In this document: positions 23,401 to 36,164 of the stretch, piece after piece
How the letters are laid out: each line of letters starts with the position of its first letter
How positions within the stretch are numbered: position 1 is the first letter of the stretch
From: Pogostemon cablin
Lineage: Eukaryota > Streptophyta > Magnoliopsida > Lamiales > Lamiaceae
NCBI GenBank assembly: GCA_023678885.1
Contig: CM042987.1
Span: 25,258,927 to 25,322,926, forward strand
Reading direction: 5' to 3'
DNA: 64,000 nt
The notes under the pieces: generated by a model
Seen by the model: the letters and a program-made list of their open reading frames with translations, nothing else
Told to the model about the DNA's origin: nothing
Database searches by the model: none
Program-made: the position numbers and the translations under genes

Positions 23401-23571
23401 ACGGATCACTTTGCGATTCGGTACTTGGTGGAGAAAAAGGAAACAAAGCTAAGGATCATTAGATGGATCCTTCTTCTGCAGGAATTCGATATGGAGATCC
23501 AAGATAAGAAAGGTACGGAGAACGTGCTGGCAGATCACCTATCGAGGTTGGAGACTTGCCCTATGATTTAA
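20415..23571 (+). pseudogene. Athila-like Ty3/gypsy fragment: gag end, protease, RT, RNase H
   Basis: A truncated polyprotein without LTRs, primer site or integrase. The gag C-terminal part has T-I-T-L-R-S-G near 20475. The region ahead of protease has P-P-F-S and I-P-F-S-G-A, with I-I-Q-K-K-L-P near 21303. The protease has C-D-L-G-S-S-I-N-L-M at 21391-21420 and I-L-G-R-P-F-L near 21615. RT has F-M-D-G-Y-S-G-Y-N-Q near 22565, but its catalytic box reads F-M-D-N instead of F-M-D-D near 22760. RNase H ends with A-D-H-L-S-R-L near 23550. Lesions: TAG at 20619, a frame shift near 21395, a stop at 22397 and TAG at 22453 in place of the Trp before R-V-C-T-D-Y. Both ends are abrupt, suggesting truncation or capture. 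Confidence 0.88.
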
Positions 23572-23574
23572 GAC

Positions 23575-26500
23575 CCTAAATTGATATTTTTTCATATTTT
23601 AACACTTCAATTGATAAAAAAATATTTCAAACCCCGAATTGATACTATTTTTAAGTCTTGAATAGAAAATATTACTATTTATTTTAAATATTTTTCTCTC
23701 GTCTTAAAACAATCTTCACATTTATTAATTATTTTTATAAAATTTATTTTATTAAATTTAAAAATGGAAAAACTAATATTAATATAGATAATAATTAAAT
23801 AGATAGAGAAAGAATCAAAATTTAAAAAGCATTGTACACGTACGAAAAAATGCCATAGTGAATATGGAGCCGACACATTAATAATAACAGGTTTGATTTT
23901 TGTATTTGAATCACATTTGTAATTTTCCAAAAAATTCAATTTTTTAAGGAAATTTTTGGGGACATACATTAGATTTTTCCAATGGTTGGATTTGTGCTTG
24001 AATTGAAATCCCTCCATCTTACGAAAGAAAAATTGGGGGAAGTAAAAAAAAAAAGGGCGCCAAAGTACATTTATGGAAGAAATGAAGCGCCCACCCCAAA
24101 ATTTTCCTCCAATTTTACTTTTCCATTGGCGCTGATTATTCAATATCATAGCAGGTACGTAATTTTATAGATTAGATATTCCATTTCAATGTTAGAGATC
24201 TCCGATTCCATCATTTTTAATCAAATGGTGATGGAAGGGGATTTTGTTATGTCAAGAAAGAAACTGTGAGCCCACTATTACAAATATTGAAATCAATTGC
24301 CAAAGTATATCTGACGAATGAAAACTGTTGTACCAGCCATTTGCATCTAACACATGATTGTCGAATCCTTTACAAAGCAGGAAAGGGCATACTGTCGGAA
24401 TGAAGCTATATAATTTTCTCCAATGTGATTTTATTTCTTGCTATTACTTTCTGATAACTTTTAAATCTGAATTTCTTTTTCAATGAATAACTAACATTTC
24501 TTTCTTTTACCATGTGATGGTTTTCGTGGTATTCTTGCTTAATATGTGTTCTCTTTTGATTTTATTTTTTTTAACGTGTGTAATTCTTGTATTTCAAAGT
24601 CTAGAATATCATGAAAAGAGATAGTGAGAAGGATCCTAAAACTGATCAAAATGCTTCGCTTGCAAAGTTTTTATGTGAGTTTCTGAAATTTATAATTTAA
24701 AACCACAAGTTTTAATTGTGAGTTTCTGTGCAGCCTCTTAATTGGTTTCCAAAATTCTTCTGAAATATCCAAACCACAAGTTTTAAGATACTTTGTTTAG
24801 TTTAAGAATCAGAAGTTTCAAAAGTTTTCAGTGGACAGGAAAATTGTAAAAACAAATAGTGATGACTTCTTTATTTGGTGTCCCATACGTATGTGCACGG
24901 GAGTAGATCAAAAGAATTGGAAGAGAAAAGCCTCATCAATGATGAAGTTGCTCTTCTGTGCAGCCTGTTATGCTGCTATTGTGAGTTTCTGAAATTTATA
25001 ATTTAAAGTAAAAGTTTAGTTCCTTACATGCATTAAGATGTTAGTTCTTATCTTTTTCTCCAATTACAAGACTTGTTCAAAATTAATGTGGTACTTGCTT
25101 TGTTAATAATGAACTTAACTATGTTATGCTCTTATATCTTTTAAATAGGATTTTCAATTCTGTTGTGTTAATAAGCTCACGCAAGTTGGATTGCAGTGTT
25201 GAAATCTGCCAATGTTTTGCATTTGCCCCAATAGATATCTACATAATATTATTGGAGGGGTGCTAAAATAGCCTTGATATTTGAATTGGAGAAATTCGGT
25301 TCTTCAATCTTGCGGTGCTATGCATGTAAATTTGTTAGTAGATCAGATGGTGAAATTTTAGACCAGTTTATTTCCTACTCAACTAACTTCTTGAGTTTCC
25401 CGCAGACAAAAATCTTTTATATGAGCAAGATCATTATCAATTTTTGTACACACACTAAATACAATTATGATTCATTTTAGCATTATATTCATGAATTATT
25501 TTGTAGATGATTCGACTATTTGTTTAGAAGGCACAATGTCTTTCCTGCATCTTACCTATAAATAAATACCAAACTTATCCTTTATGCATATAGGTTGATT
25601 GCCAACAAGTTTTGGGCTTTTAAATATGTTGTAATCTTTTTATAATACTGTTCTTTCACAGGTTTTTTTTTATTTAATCATAAAATTTTGTTACTATTGG
25701 AATTAGATTCTTACATTTTATATGGTGTGCTCTATAAACATCTTATCATAATATAATCTCTTAAAAACAAATTATGACGTTATGTTGTTTTATTGTTCCC
25801 AGAAAGTTTCTTGTTCATCACTGCCCAAAATTTGTAAATCATTTGCACTATTTCTTATTTTTACATTGGCATCCCTAGTTTCTTTTTTGGTTGAATTCGC
25901 TTGTTTCTAGTTTTAAAATAACATAATCTACCTGTATAATGAAATGCATGATGGAAAACTAGTTCATGCATAAAGTTAAAAATAAAAATAAAAATAGACC
26001 ATCTAATATTGTTGGATGATGTATTGGGCCTTTACATTGATCCCCTAGTGATTCCTATTCAAAGTTGATACTTCCATACACAATAAAAGACTTTAAGTAT
26101 CATTTTATGGATAGTTCCTATTTGAAAAGAAGGATGGTGTCTAAAGTAAATGCTATGATCATTACTACAGATTTTGGTGTACCTGTAAATGCTGCAATCA
26201 TGTACATGATACATGTACTGTAAAAGGCAGCTTCTGCACCCTAGCCCCCATGTATCAATCAACTACATAAATTCGTTACTGGTTTTAAACTCCTCCTTGT
26301 GTCTGCTGCAGTTTAGAGGATCGGATTTTAGAATTTTTAGTTGCATTGATCATTGTTGTTGGATTCTATTGATCATGGAATCTTTCCATTGTTGCTGTTA
26401 CTTTCTACTTTTTATAGGTTGGGGACTGCCTTGATAATTATTGTATTACATTTCTCTGTTTTTAATTTTATACTGCTTTGGTAGTTGCTGGACATTAATT

Positions 26501-27719
26501 TCTAGGGATTGTTTTGGTCTCTTTTTTTTATTAATTGGATATTTTTCTGTTTTGATTCTAAATGAGCACCGGGTGGTCTTGCTATTTTTGTTTGGTCTTG
26601 GTATCTTTGTTAATTATTTGATTTTTCTGTCGTGCTAGTCTAACCTGCTCAATTTGTGTGCTCGGTTATTGGTTATTGTTATTTTGTTCATTTTAGTACT
26701 TGTTTGGTCTAATCTGCATTATTTTTCCCTGGTTCTGTGTAGTTTGGTTTCAGAGGACTTTCTGGTGATTTTTCTGAGTGGCTGTTGTCATGCTATTGTT
26801 GGTTTTTTGCTGTATATTTCATATCTACCAGCTAGTGGTTCCTTATTTGCTGGGTACTTTATGCTATTTGTGTGCATCTGCACAGGGATGTTTCTGGCCA
26901 CCAATGATCTCCTAGTAGTTCTATTCAGTTACCAGCTAACCTATAATTACTAGAGCATCTTGCTATAGCATGCTGAATTCTGATTCAGCATACCATTGTA
27001 ATGTCTTCATCTGTAAGTTTTTTTTAATTTGATGACACTTTGCTTTTAGCTACTCAAGATACTATTTTTGTATTTGCTGGTTTATTTTAGTATGCATTCA
27101 ATAATTTTTTGAAGCTTGTAATTAGTATGGGCGTTGACTAATTTCTCTCTAAGGTGATAAATTTTTTAATTTCTTACACCTTGATGCTTTTTGGATGTAT
27201 TATATTTTGTACAACTATCTCTTAAATATATTTGCTTTTTTCAGAATTAAATTGATATGTGGTTTTCTGATACTATACCAATCTTAAAGTTAGTTTAGCA
27301 TATAGATATTATATTTCAGTTTTGATTTTTTAAATAGACTATGTAGACTCATAGTTTGTTGATTATTTTTCTTATATTGTTTTTAATTTTTGCTTAATAG
27401 GAAATTTGAATAATCATTGTGTATTTATTAATTTTCAAACTTATTAGTCTTTAACATATGTTATTGAAATTAATTGCTTTTTATTCTTTGAAATTAGTAG
27501 TTAAATAGTCCTTATTTATAATGATTTTAAAAGTGATAAATTATTAATGTTGTCATGGAATAAAGGAACTTATCGGGAAAATTTTTAATAATGAAAATAG
27601 CAAATTTGTTTACAAAGGAATAAAATTTAAATTTATCGCATTTGCATAAAATCCATGTGGTGCATTAAGTATAGCTTGCTTTTTAATTAAAAAATATGAC
27701 GATTTATATTATTTGCCAT
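23575..27719. other. Unassigned segment of the TIR element
   Basis: About 4 kb of AT-rich DNA with no protein family I can recognise. Exon-like pieces may exist near 24611-24675 and 24880-24985 (the phrase GTGAGTTTCTGAAATTTATAAT occurs in part at 24674 and 24980, and CTGTGCAGCCT at 24727 and 24957), consistent with a small duplicated or captured gene fragment. 26280-26950 is strongly T-rich on the + strand, which makes any frame hydrophobic by composition. Confidence 0.35.
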
Positions 27720-28370
27720 TGTAGCTAGATGTATGGTATCAAAATATGTAATGTCAAAATTTTTTTTTTAATATTTTATGACAAATTTATTCTCGTCATA
27801 TAAATATTTTTACTCATGACAATAAATGTAGTCACTAATTATTATAAATTTGTCATCAACGAATTAATCTCCATTTTTTTTTGTAAAAAAATATCCTTTT
27901 AAAAAATGCGACGAATTTATAACTTGTTGTGTTAAAGTATAACTAACATTCTAATAAAAAGATGACGATTTTTATTTATCATCACTATAATAAGATATTG
28001 TTGACAAATTTATATTGTCATTAATGGTTTAAATATTTTATGACAATTTTATTTTCATCATGAAAATATATTTTATTCACGACATTAGTGTGCGTCGTTA
28101 ATTATTATAAATTTGTTATAATAAACCTTACCTTCAATTTTTTATTGAAAGAAGATATCTTTAAATGAAATTGTAATGCATTTATCAATGTCGTCATAAA
28201 ATAAAGCAAATAGTGACGAAAATAATCACGTGTAATGACAATAATAAATTGCGTTGCTAAAAGATAAATTTTAGTGATGAAAGTAAAATTCGTCACTTTT
28301 GAATTACAAAAATAACAAAAATCTTGCGTCGTAAAATATTTCGTCACAAATAGTATAATTTCCTGTAGTG
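27720..28370 (-). repeat. Orphan CACTA-type terminus with subterminal repeats
   Basis: Ends at 28370 with the complement of CACTACAGGAAATTATACTA, a typical plant CACTA end, preceded by many TGACGA/TCGTCA/TGACAA motifs. A diverged direct repeat of about 150 bp lies within it (about 27770-27930 and 28025-28185, both with AATATTTTATGACAA and AATTATTATAAATTTGT). I found no partner end to its left, so it may be a truncated second transposon inside the larger one. Confidence 0.6.
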
Positions 28371-29020
28371 AATATACATTACAAACTGATCGTTGATTGA
28401 CATGCATGATAGTCTACTTTATATCCTCATAATCACCCCTCACGGGAAAGATATAGATTTTTATCTATGCATACGTATCACACATCTAATTCATGTAACA
28501 TGATTTGTAACCCAAGGATATAACAACATACCTTGTTTTGTTGATTGGGACTACTATTTTTTACTACAAACTCAAAACATGTCTCTCCACGCTTTCGTAT
28601 GTCTCTAATAATTTAAATTCCTTCCTTTGTTTTTATTTTATCTTCCAGGGTAATTCTTGAGTGACATGTGGTCACCCATGACCCTCTCAAATGTGGAGTT
28701 GGGGGCCCACATCTTTGGGTGTGTATAGACTACAGTTTGCAGCATGTACCCGTTGCAAAAACCCCTTTAACATATGGCCTTGCGCTACAGGACAAAAATT
28801 TAAGATCATTTTAGACGTCGGCCCAAGGGCACCCTAAAAAAAAGACCACCATTCCACTGCATCTAGTCTTTCGCTTAACCCATCCCTCTTCCGGATCTAC
28901 AGTAAAAAAGCCTCAAAGGTGGGGAGATACGTTAAAAATGGCTAACAGCACTACTGCGCAATAGGTATTCGCTCTGCATCGATCATATACTGTGATCCAA
29001 GAGAATGATCTAGGGACTGA
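28371..29020 (+). other. Upstream region of the FAR1-like pseudogene
   Basis: No coding similarity seen. Base composition rises in GC from about 28640 (GGGGGCCCACATC, AAACCCCTTTAAC), which may mark the 5' part of the Mutator-like unit. No convincing long TIR was found by eye. Confidence 0.35.
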
Positions 29021-32000
29021 TTGTGTGGTCATCATCTTACGATGTTGGAAGATTCATCAGAAGATAACTCATTCACTGGCGAACCCCCGGGATACCCGAA
29101 CAAAGGTGAAGCCACTCTAAAAGGAGCGGACATAGCTAGAGGGCATTTCAACTGGTCTACATTACCTAATTATTTTATTGACAGAGGTGATCTTGCCAAA
29201 TGTGACCCTTCAACCTGGTCGTTCAATTCTGTGGTGGGGAAGTCTTTTCGGATGTTGGGAAATGTGGAGGACTTCTACAGATTATATGCAGCATGCATTG
29301 GGTTTGGAATCAGATGGTGGGGAACCGAATATTACAGAGGAAGGGAAAAGGTGTCCTGTTGAATTGTATACTAAAAGTCTAGCTTTTATATGAACAATAC
29401 ATTAACAATTAATTTGAAATGAGAATCATATGATCAAATGATTGCGTCTTATAATTTATTTATATGTACGATGCAATAGTCCATTTACTTTATACTGTAG
29501 ATAATATGTTGTGCGACAACACGTGAAAGATCATATTATCGGTTTCCTTATAAAGTATAAACAGATGCTCACAATCGAGATAGACGGGAACTCTCTATCG
29601 GAATGGTTGTAGTGTAGTTTAGTATTAGCTTATCTTGGCTATAGAATCACATTAGTGCACTTGTGTGTATAGAGCAGGACCGCTTGAGATTGTTCGACTT
29701 ATACTGACTATATAGGAGAACTTGATCTCAGTTATTATGGATGTTCATGCTCTTAATCCCTATGCAATAACCACAACACATAGGGCAGTATGTATTTTTT
29801 TGATTCATCAATGGGTGAGATTTACATGTAATTAAATCAATAAACTCGGTGAGTTGGGAAATAGTGCTGTCTCTATGGTGTGCTGTTGATTGTAGAAGGA
29901 ATCCGTGTCTGTCATAGGTTGATGATGTCCCGTTGAGGAGCTCATAAGGATTATCATGTAAACCCTGTAAGTGGATTTATTCCGGCATGATAATGAGGTT
30001 GAGTGGTACTACTCTTGGATTAAAATATTAATTAATGGAGTTGTCAGTAACTTAATTAATTAATGGGCATTGTATATCTTAAACATGGGGAGACTAATGG
30101 GCTCATCATAAAAAGGAGCCCATAACGTAATTATGAGATTAGAACGATAGTGCAATAATAATATTTTAGTGGTATATATTATTATTATTGGACTTAAGTA
30201 TAAGCTTTGGGCTAAGCTTGGATACTTAAGTCCAATGGAGGCCCAACTCTAATTTCTCCTCCTGGTCCCTGCTGTAGCCCATATATAAGTCATCTCAGCT
30301 GTCCAGAAACCCTAATCGATGATATTAATCACATCTAATACAGTGAGGAGGGTGAGGGAACAGCAGATTGAGAAGATCTCGAGGATCGTCCCCCACATGA
30401 CGTCGAGATTGGACTTGGGAATACTGCAGAAGACTAGAAGGTTGTTTGCTGCTGCTGTCCGCCACCTTCTACGATTTTTATAAAATCGTACAGAGCTCAG
30501 AACAAGGCATGTGATATACTGACAGAAAGCCATAGAAGAGAGGACCGTTTCGGTGCATAGATCACTCAAATCCAACATCGGATGATGCTGCGCAGGGTGC
30601 CAGCAAGAATCCATTTCTTCAACATACCCTGGTGAAAGGTAATACGTTTCTTGTTTTCTTGCTTCCGCTGCATGTTAGAAATGTATGGAACCCTAACGGG
30701 TCATGTTAACCAAAAGATCCAAGCGCTAACAGTCCAGACGCCGATGGGTATGCTGTGGGCAGGCATGAGATCCACGAAAAAGGAACAACTAACGGTCAAC
30801 AAGAAACGAGATGGAAGGCTAGCATCGCGACGTAACTACAGGGTATCATTCGGCTTGAGGTGCCAAAAGAAGGAAGGTGCGTACACAGTCGTCGACTTTT
30901 CAACAGCACACTTGCACCCCGTGGCAAATCTTAATCAGGTACATTTCTTTAGATCTCAGAGGAAGGTAGGTCACGCCCACGCGATGGAAATACAAACGAT
31001 GAAGGATTCCGGGCTAAGGACATGCAAGATTATGGACTTCTTAGTGACGACTCATGTTGGATACAACAATGTGGGTTTTACTGTGAAGGACTTGTATAAC
31101 TTTATCGGTACAGATGCCCAAAGATCTTAGCAACTCGGCTCGGACTCGGAGGCAGCAATCGCATACTTCTCTGCGCATGTGGAGAATGATCGGGGGTTAT
31201 ATGTCAGGTACGACATCGACAATTAGAACAGGTTAAGTTGAATTTTCTGGGCAGACTCTAGATCTAGGTTTGACTATGGGTTATACAGCGACATGGTGGT
31301 TATTGACTCTATGTACAAGACCAATCGTTTTAAAATGCCCTTCGTCCAGATTGTCGGCGTCAACAACCATGATAGTATCACGTTGTTTGGATGTGCTCTT
31401 ATGTCTGAGGAAACAATTGATGCCTACACTTAGGTTTTCCGTATGTTTCTACATTGCATGGGTGGTACCCAACCACTTTCTGTATTGAGTGATGGTGACA
31501 AAGCGATTGGAATGTCCATATCAATGGTGATGCCAGCGACGAGACACAGACTATGCTCTTGAAATCTCATGGGAAATGCTCGAACCGTGTCTACGGAGCC
31601 TGAATTTTTATCCGAACTCAAGGTGTTCATGCTATGTCGGAAATCAGAGGAGGATTTTGAGAGAAGATGGGAGGGAATTGTAACTAAATTCGGGTTGCAA
31701 GGAAACGATTGGGTAATGGATATGCACGCAAGGAGGGAGCGGTGGGCAAAGCCATTTTTCAAAAATGAGTTCTTCGCAGGGATGACAACAACCCAGAGAT
31801 GCGAGAGCGCGCACGTGTAAATGAAGATTTTCTTAAGTAGAGAACTTAGTCTATATAAATTCGTGAAGCAGCGCTGGCGTAGTATGATTCGAATGAGGGA
31901 AAATACGCTCAGTGAGGAATTCGTGGACAGTCAAAATGAAGTTGTTCTACGAACACATCTAATGGGTATCGAGTCTTCCGCTTATAATTTCTACACAACT

Positions 32001-32847
32001 AAAATTTTCAAGAAGGTCTACGTATGATTTCTCTACCAATATAATGAAACTTTTTTCCCATGTGTCTTGGGTACAGTAACTAAAAGTACTTGTGCAGGTC
32101 CGACATGAGATTGAGGATTGCTCACATACACCACTTCGTATTACATCTGATAATGGCGTAAAGAGGTTTGAGCTCGCGGACTATGGAGATGAAGGGGGAT
32201 CATTGAACATGGTGACGATACATGGGGCCACAGACCGGTATTGTTGTACATGTCAGATGTACGAATCTTGTTACTTGCCCTACAGTCACATCTTCTATTC
32301 TCTAAAAGCCATTAATTTATCCTCAATTCCGGCTTTATTACTTCACATGAGGTGGGCGAGGTCTTGTAATGCCATGTCCCTGGACCTTCCTAGATGCTCA
32401 CCCAATCCTAGTGAGCTCATGTTTGGATCATTACACGGTAAGATGTACCAGCTCTGCAATGTTGGTTCATTGTCGGATTTACTGTACCATGAGGCAATGA
32501 AGGGAATTTGTTCATTGGTGGCACGCCTGTGAGTTAAGAGCGAGAGTCTAGAATATTAGGAAAAAGATTGTGAGAACCCCCCCGGTGTAATACCACCGCT
32601 GGGAAATGTGGTGAAAGACCCGGTTGTATCTAAGATAAAGGGAACACAAGGTGTTTCGAAAGGAAAAAAATGCAGTAGCAGGCGCTGCGGTGTATGCAGA
32701 GAACCAGGCCATTACAAGTCAAATTTCCCATGTGTCACTTTTGGTCTGTCCTTCACCTCCGGGAACGTAGTCAATCACGATTACAATAATACTGACGAAG
32801 AAGATGATGATATTTTTGTGCCTTTTGAGGACAATTCATTTCTTCAC
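29021..32847 (+). pseudogene. FAR1-related / Mutator-like (MULE) transposase pseudogene
   Basis: Domains in order: FAR1-type DNA-binding domain (29230-29356, resuming at 30732 after a solo LTR, with R-R-R-W-V-C-C), MULE DDE domain (31230-31560; V-V-I-D-S, then G-V-N-N-H-D, F-G-C-A-L, L-S-D-G-D and R-H-R-L-C), SWIM zinc finger (32237-32290; C-T-C ... C ... H) and a zinc knuckle (32680-32727; C-G-V-C ... G-H, with Phe at the last Cys position). A 76-bp GT-AG intron (32022-32097) joins in frame between K-V-Y and V-R-H-E. Several stops (about 31128, 31225, 31431, 31818) and frame breaks disable it. Family members are either Mutator transposases or the FHY3/FAR1 transcription factors derived from them; here the transposon source is more likely. 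Confidence 0.85.
29357..30731 (+). mobile_element. Solo LTR of the copia family inside the FAR1-like gene (1375 bp)
   Basis: Starts TGTTGAATTGTATACTAAAAG and ends GCTAACA. GTCC lies on both sides (29353-29356, 30732-30735), a 4-bp match to a probable 5-bp target duplication. Removing the LTR and one GTCC joins the interrupted FAR1 domain in frame. It has a TATATAAG box at about 30282-30290 and the conserved inverted repeat at 29486-29557. It most resembles the Copia-1 LTR but in the opposite orientation. Confidence 0.9.
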
Positions 32848-33441
32848 TAGAATTCAACAAAAAATAGCTGACATGGACAATGTTTATTGTCAGATATGAA
32901 ATGGAAGACTAAGTTCTTGATGACAGCTCTCAATGACTCCCTTGCGTTTGTAACTTTATGGAAACCCTAAACTCAACAATAATAAAGTGAATCATTAAAT
33001 GTGTGTACGTGTAAATTATATTGCATAGATAATTTGAGTGGTTCGACTAGATGATCAAGTTATTTTTTAAATTATAGGCTTAATTGTTTATTGCTGGACT
33101 AGTATTTAAATGTGAACATAAGTGGCGGCACTCATAAAATTTCCCCTATCAATGTATGAACTATCAAATATGCCCGAATGTATAGAAATCAACTAATTTG
33201 TCCACCGTTTTCGTTAGTATGCCTGAACTATCCACACTTACAAATGCATTAGCTTGAAAATGTCATGAAAACCAATACTTTTTTACCCTCAAAATGTAAA
33301 GTTGACAAAGTAAGCGAAACACCCTTTTTATATGAACATTTGATAAAGGAAGGAAACTTTTTATTGATATTTGAGATACGATAGTTATTAGCTAAAAAAA
33401 TTACAAATTAAAGTAGGTAACAACATGTAAATTGTACATTG
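32848..33441. other. Unassigned sequence after the FAR1-like gene
   Basis: AT-rich, with no gene or repeat family recognised. It may include the 3' end of the Mutator-like unit. Confidence 0.4.
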
Positions 33442-33443
33442 TA

Positions 33444-33697
33444 GTCCCTCCGTCCCGTTCTTATGGTTAGGTTTGTTTTTGCACGGGAATTAATGAATAT
33501 AATATGTTAATGTGTATTGAGGTGAGACAAATAATAAATTAATGTACAGTGGGTAGGTGTATTAGTGGGATATGTGGACCCATACTGGGAGAAGTACTTA
33601 ATTTGTGTGGGTCCCATATACTATAAAGAGAACTGTAACCATTAGGATGAGACGCCCAAAATGGAAATATGTAACCATTAGGATGGGACAGAGGGAG
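33444..33697. mobile_element. Stowaway-type MITE (254 bp)
   Basis: Ends read GTCCCTCCGTCCCG on the left and the complement ACTCCCTCTGTCCCA on the right, extending into TTATGGTTA / TAATGGTTA. TA dinucleotides flank it (33442-33443, 33698-33699), the Tc1/mariner target duplication. It is non-coding, with the size and termini of the Stowaway family. Confidence 0.88.
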
Positions 33698-33699
33698 TA

Positions 33700-35541
33700 T
33701 GTATGGTGATAAATTCAGGCTTAACTTGTTTGTCCTCCAAGTTAAGGAACTTTAAATTTCACTTTAATTAAAGGAAAATTGCTTTCTTAACTATCTCGTC
33801 CGCTAAAATCTGAGGGCTTCTCTTTTTCGACTCACTTGTCGAATTCAACATATAGTATAAAACACGTGTTATTGGCATCAGCTATTGGATCAATGCATAG
33901 TGGGCTTAGAATGCATAGGGCGGTGCGATGGGCTTCAGCAAGGTACTGGGGTTAACCATCACGACGTTCCTTCGACGTATCATATCAATATGGATTGTGA
34001 AAAAGGAGAGACCTACGGTCAAAGTTTTCTTGCATGCAGAAAATTACTAAAATGGAAGGTTGAATTCTAAACTAATGTACAGTTATTTTAGGTTCGATAG
34101 TTTTGGGAAATCATACACTTTTATTAAGAGCTCTCTAAATATTTACACTCAAGACTCTTTGTTATTGAACACTTTGCGTCACTCCTCTGCTTATCTTTCT
34201 TAGCACTCACTTGTGCACTCTTGATCTTATGTTCTACATTACAAATGTGTTATCACCTACTTATAGTAAATAGTAGATATCTCTAGAATGTCGGTTACCT
34301 CTTGCACTAATCCTTATCTATTCTACTGCCATCATCTTTTCTTTCCTGCATACTACTGCCATAAACATTCTAGTAAACATTGCTGCCAACTTCTGCATAT
34401 CCAGAACCATCACTTCCATTCTCCAACCTTCAAGATTAATCACGCAGCTTCTTGAATGTTCCAGAGTCGGTGTTGCTCTTCAACGAATTATCTCAAATGA
34501 TATATAAATAAGCTAGACATGTGTCTCTCAAGTAAGTTACGTATGGCCAACTGCCATTGAAGTCGGGTATTTAGCCTGTGACTCCAGTGTCTGAAGCAAA
34601 CCTAAAGTACGAAGACATTATGTATATGATCTTTAGCTCCAATATTATATTGATGTAATTGGGCTGATATAAGTTGAGTATAAAAATCAAGATAAAAAAT
34701 TTGGTTCCAGGCTCTTCCAAAAACATCAATCTCAGTAATCTGGCAAACGACTAAGTAATCTCACCACTTACTCCAGAGCTATCCATCACACTGGTAACAT
34801 GCACATGAAAAATAAAATTCAACATACCTTTAAAAATAATCATGATTCTCATGTATAACAAATACAACAAGTATAACACCGGCCACATCTTCCTCATGAC
34901 TATATATCTTTACATGTATTTTGCGGAGCAAATTTTTTCGTATTCTATTAATTTGTATATTGTCTGGTATGTTCTTTACACGTTATGCATGTAGTTCTTC
35001 AGAAAAAGCTAATTCCCTCTAAGAACGGTTTACAATAAACACATTGTTGGCATGGCCAACACTGTCATTTTAATTTTGACATGAGCACATACTCTGCTAT
35101 ATGGTACATTTCCGTATGTCTACATGGAAAAGATATTCTAAGAGAGTGATTTATACTTACAAGGAAGGAGAATATCTCTACTATTTTGTTGTGACATTAT
35201 TACATGATTTATTGAGTTATTATAAGAATAGACTTGGAGAGGATTTCAGGACACGCATGATTGAGTGAAGATTCGAACAGAGGATGCTGCAAGAATCAAT
35301 TTAAATAGGAAGAAAACATCGGCTCAAGATGATTACATGGGTAATTATAAGGTAGAATGACTATTCATCTTAAGTTTTGATTCCTATAGTTTAACAACCT
35401 TAAATATTTGCTCTTACATTCGGTAAGAGTAATCTATTCATCAAGAGGGATTCTTGATCTTAAGTCTGAGGGAGACACCGAATCTAGAGTTAGATTCAAA
35501 CGTCACAAGTACCTGTGATAGTGTTGTCAAGTTATTGTCAA
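33700..35541. other. Unassigned segment of the TIR element
   Basis: No protein family recognised. The short open stretch 33885-34070 is isolated and unsupported. The region around 34100-34600 has LTR-like composition, but I could not define ends. Confidence 0.35.
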
Positions 35542-35633
35542 GGGAGTCTTCTAAGTTTAATGGATAGCTTTGAGGGACACACGGAGTGGGAGTCTTCTCA
35601 GTCTACTGGATAGCTTTGAGGCACACACGGAGT
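35542..35633. repeat. 46-bp tandem duplication
   Basis: Two adjacent copies (35542-35587, 35588-35633) beginning GGGAGTCTTCT and ending ACACACGGAGT, with a few substitutions. Confidence 0.85.
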
Positions 35634-36164
35634 TTTTCCGTTTCAATTCTGTGTTGTTCTATAAGAAGCTATATACATATTCGATTGTAGAACATCAGAA
35701 TTAAGTTTTTCATACTTAATTGCATCTATGGCAGGTAAAAAGGACAGAGGAAGTTATACTATACAAATTAGTGAGGAAGGTCAAAATCCAGACCTCATCT
35801 CGTAACGAACCCACCACGTTTGACGATGAATCCCACTCTGCCATTGAATACACTCTCCTATCAAATGTAAATAAGATAATCACATCAAGAGAATAATTAT
35901 TTTTGGACGACGAAATTGAATAATATGAATCTAGGGTTAGCTAATAGGAATTGCGGCAAATAGATAAACAACGACGATGCGATATTGAACATACAGGGAA
36001 TACATGTGGCAAATGGTGCTTGCATTGTAGGAGCATGCGCATCAGGTAGGTGGTACTGTCAACAGCGTCTCCGGCGCACAAATCGCCGCTTTGTACATAA
36101 AACCTCTGAACATTCACAGGTTTTTTTATGCAAATAACCTTATTCCTTCAGAAGGATCTGTGAC
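35634..36164. other. Unassigned spacer
   Basis: No gene or repeat recognised between the 46-bp and the 107-bp duplications. Confidence 0.35.

Noticed and set aside
26654..26953. 99-codon hydrophobic frame that looks like a membrane protein
   Set aside because: The region is T-rich on this strand, which gives Leu, Phe, Val and Ile codons by composition. No family match and no neighbours to support it.
33885..34070. 61-codon frame
   Set aside because: Isolated, of a length expected by chance, and without family similarity.
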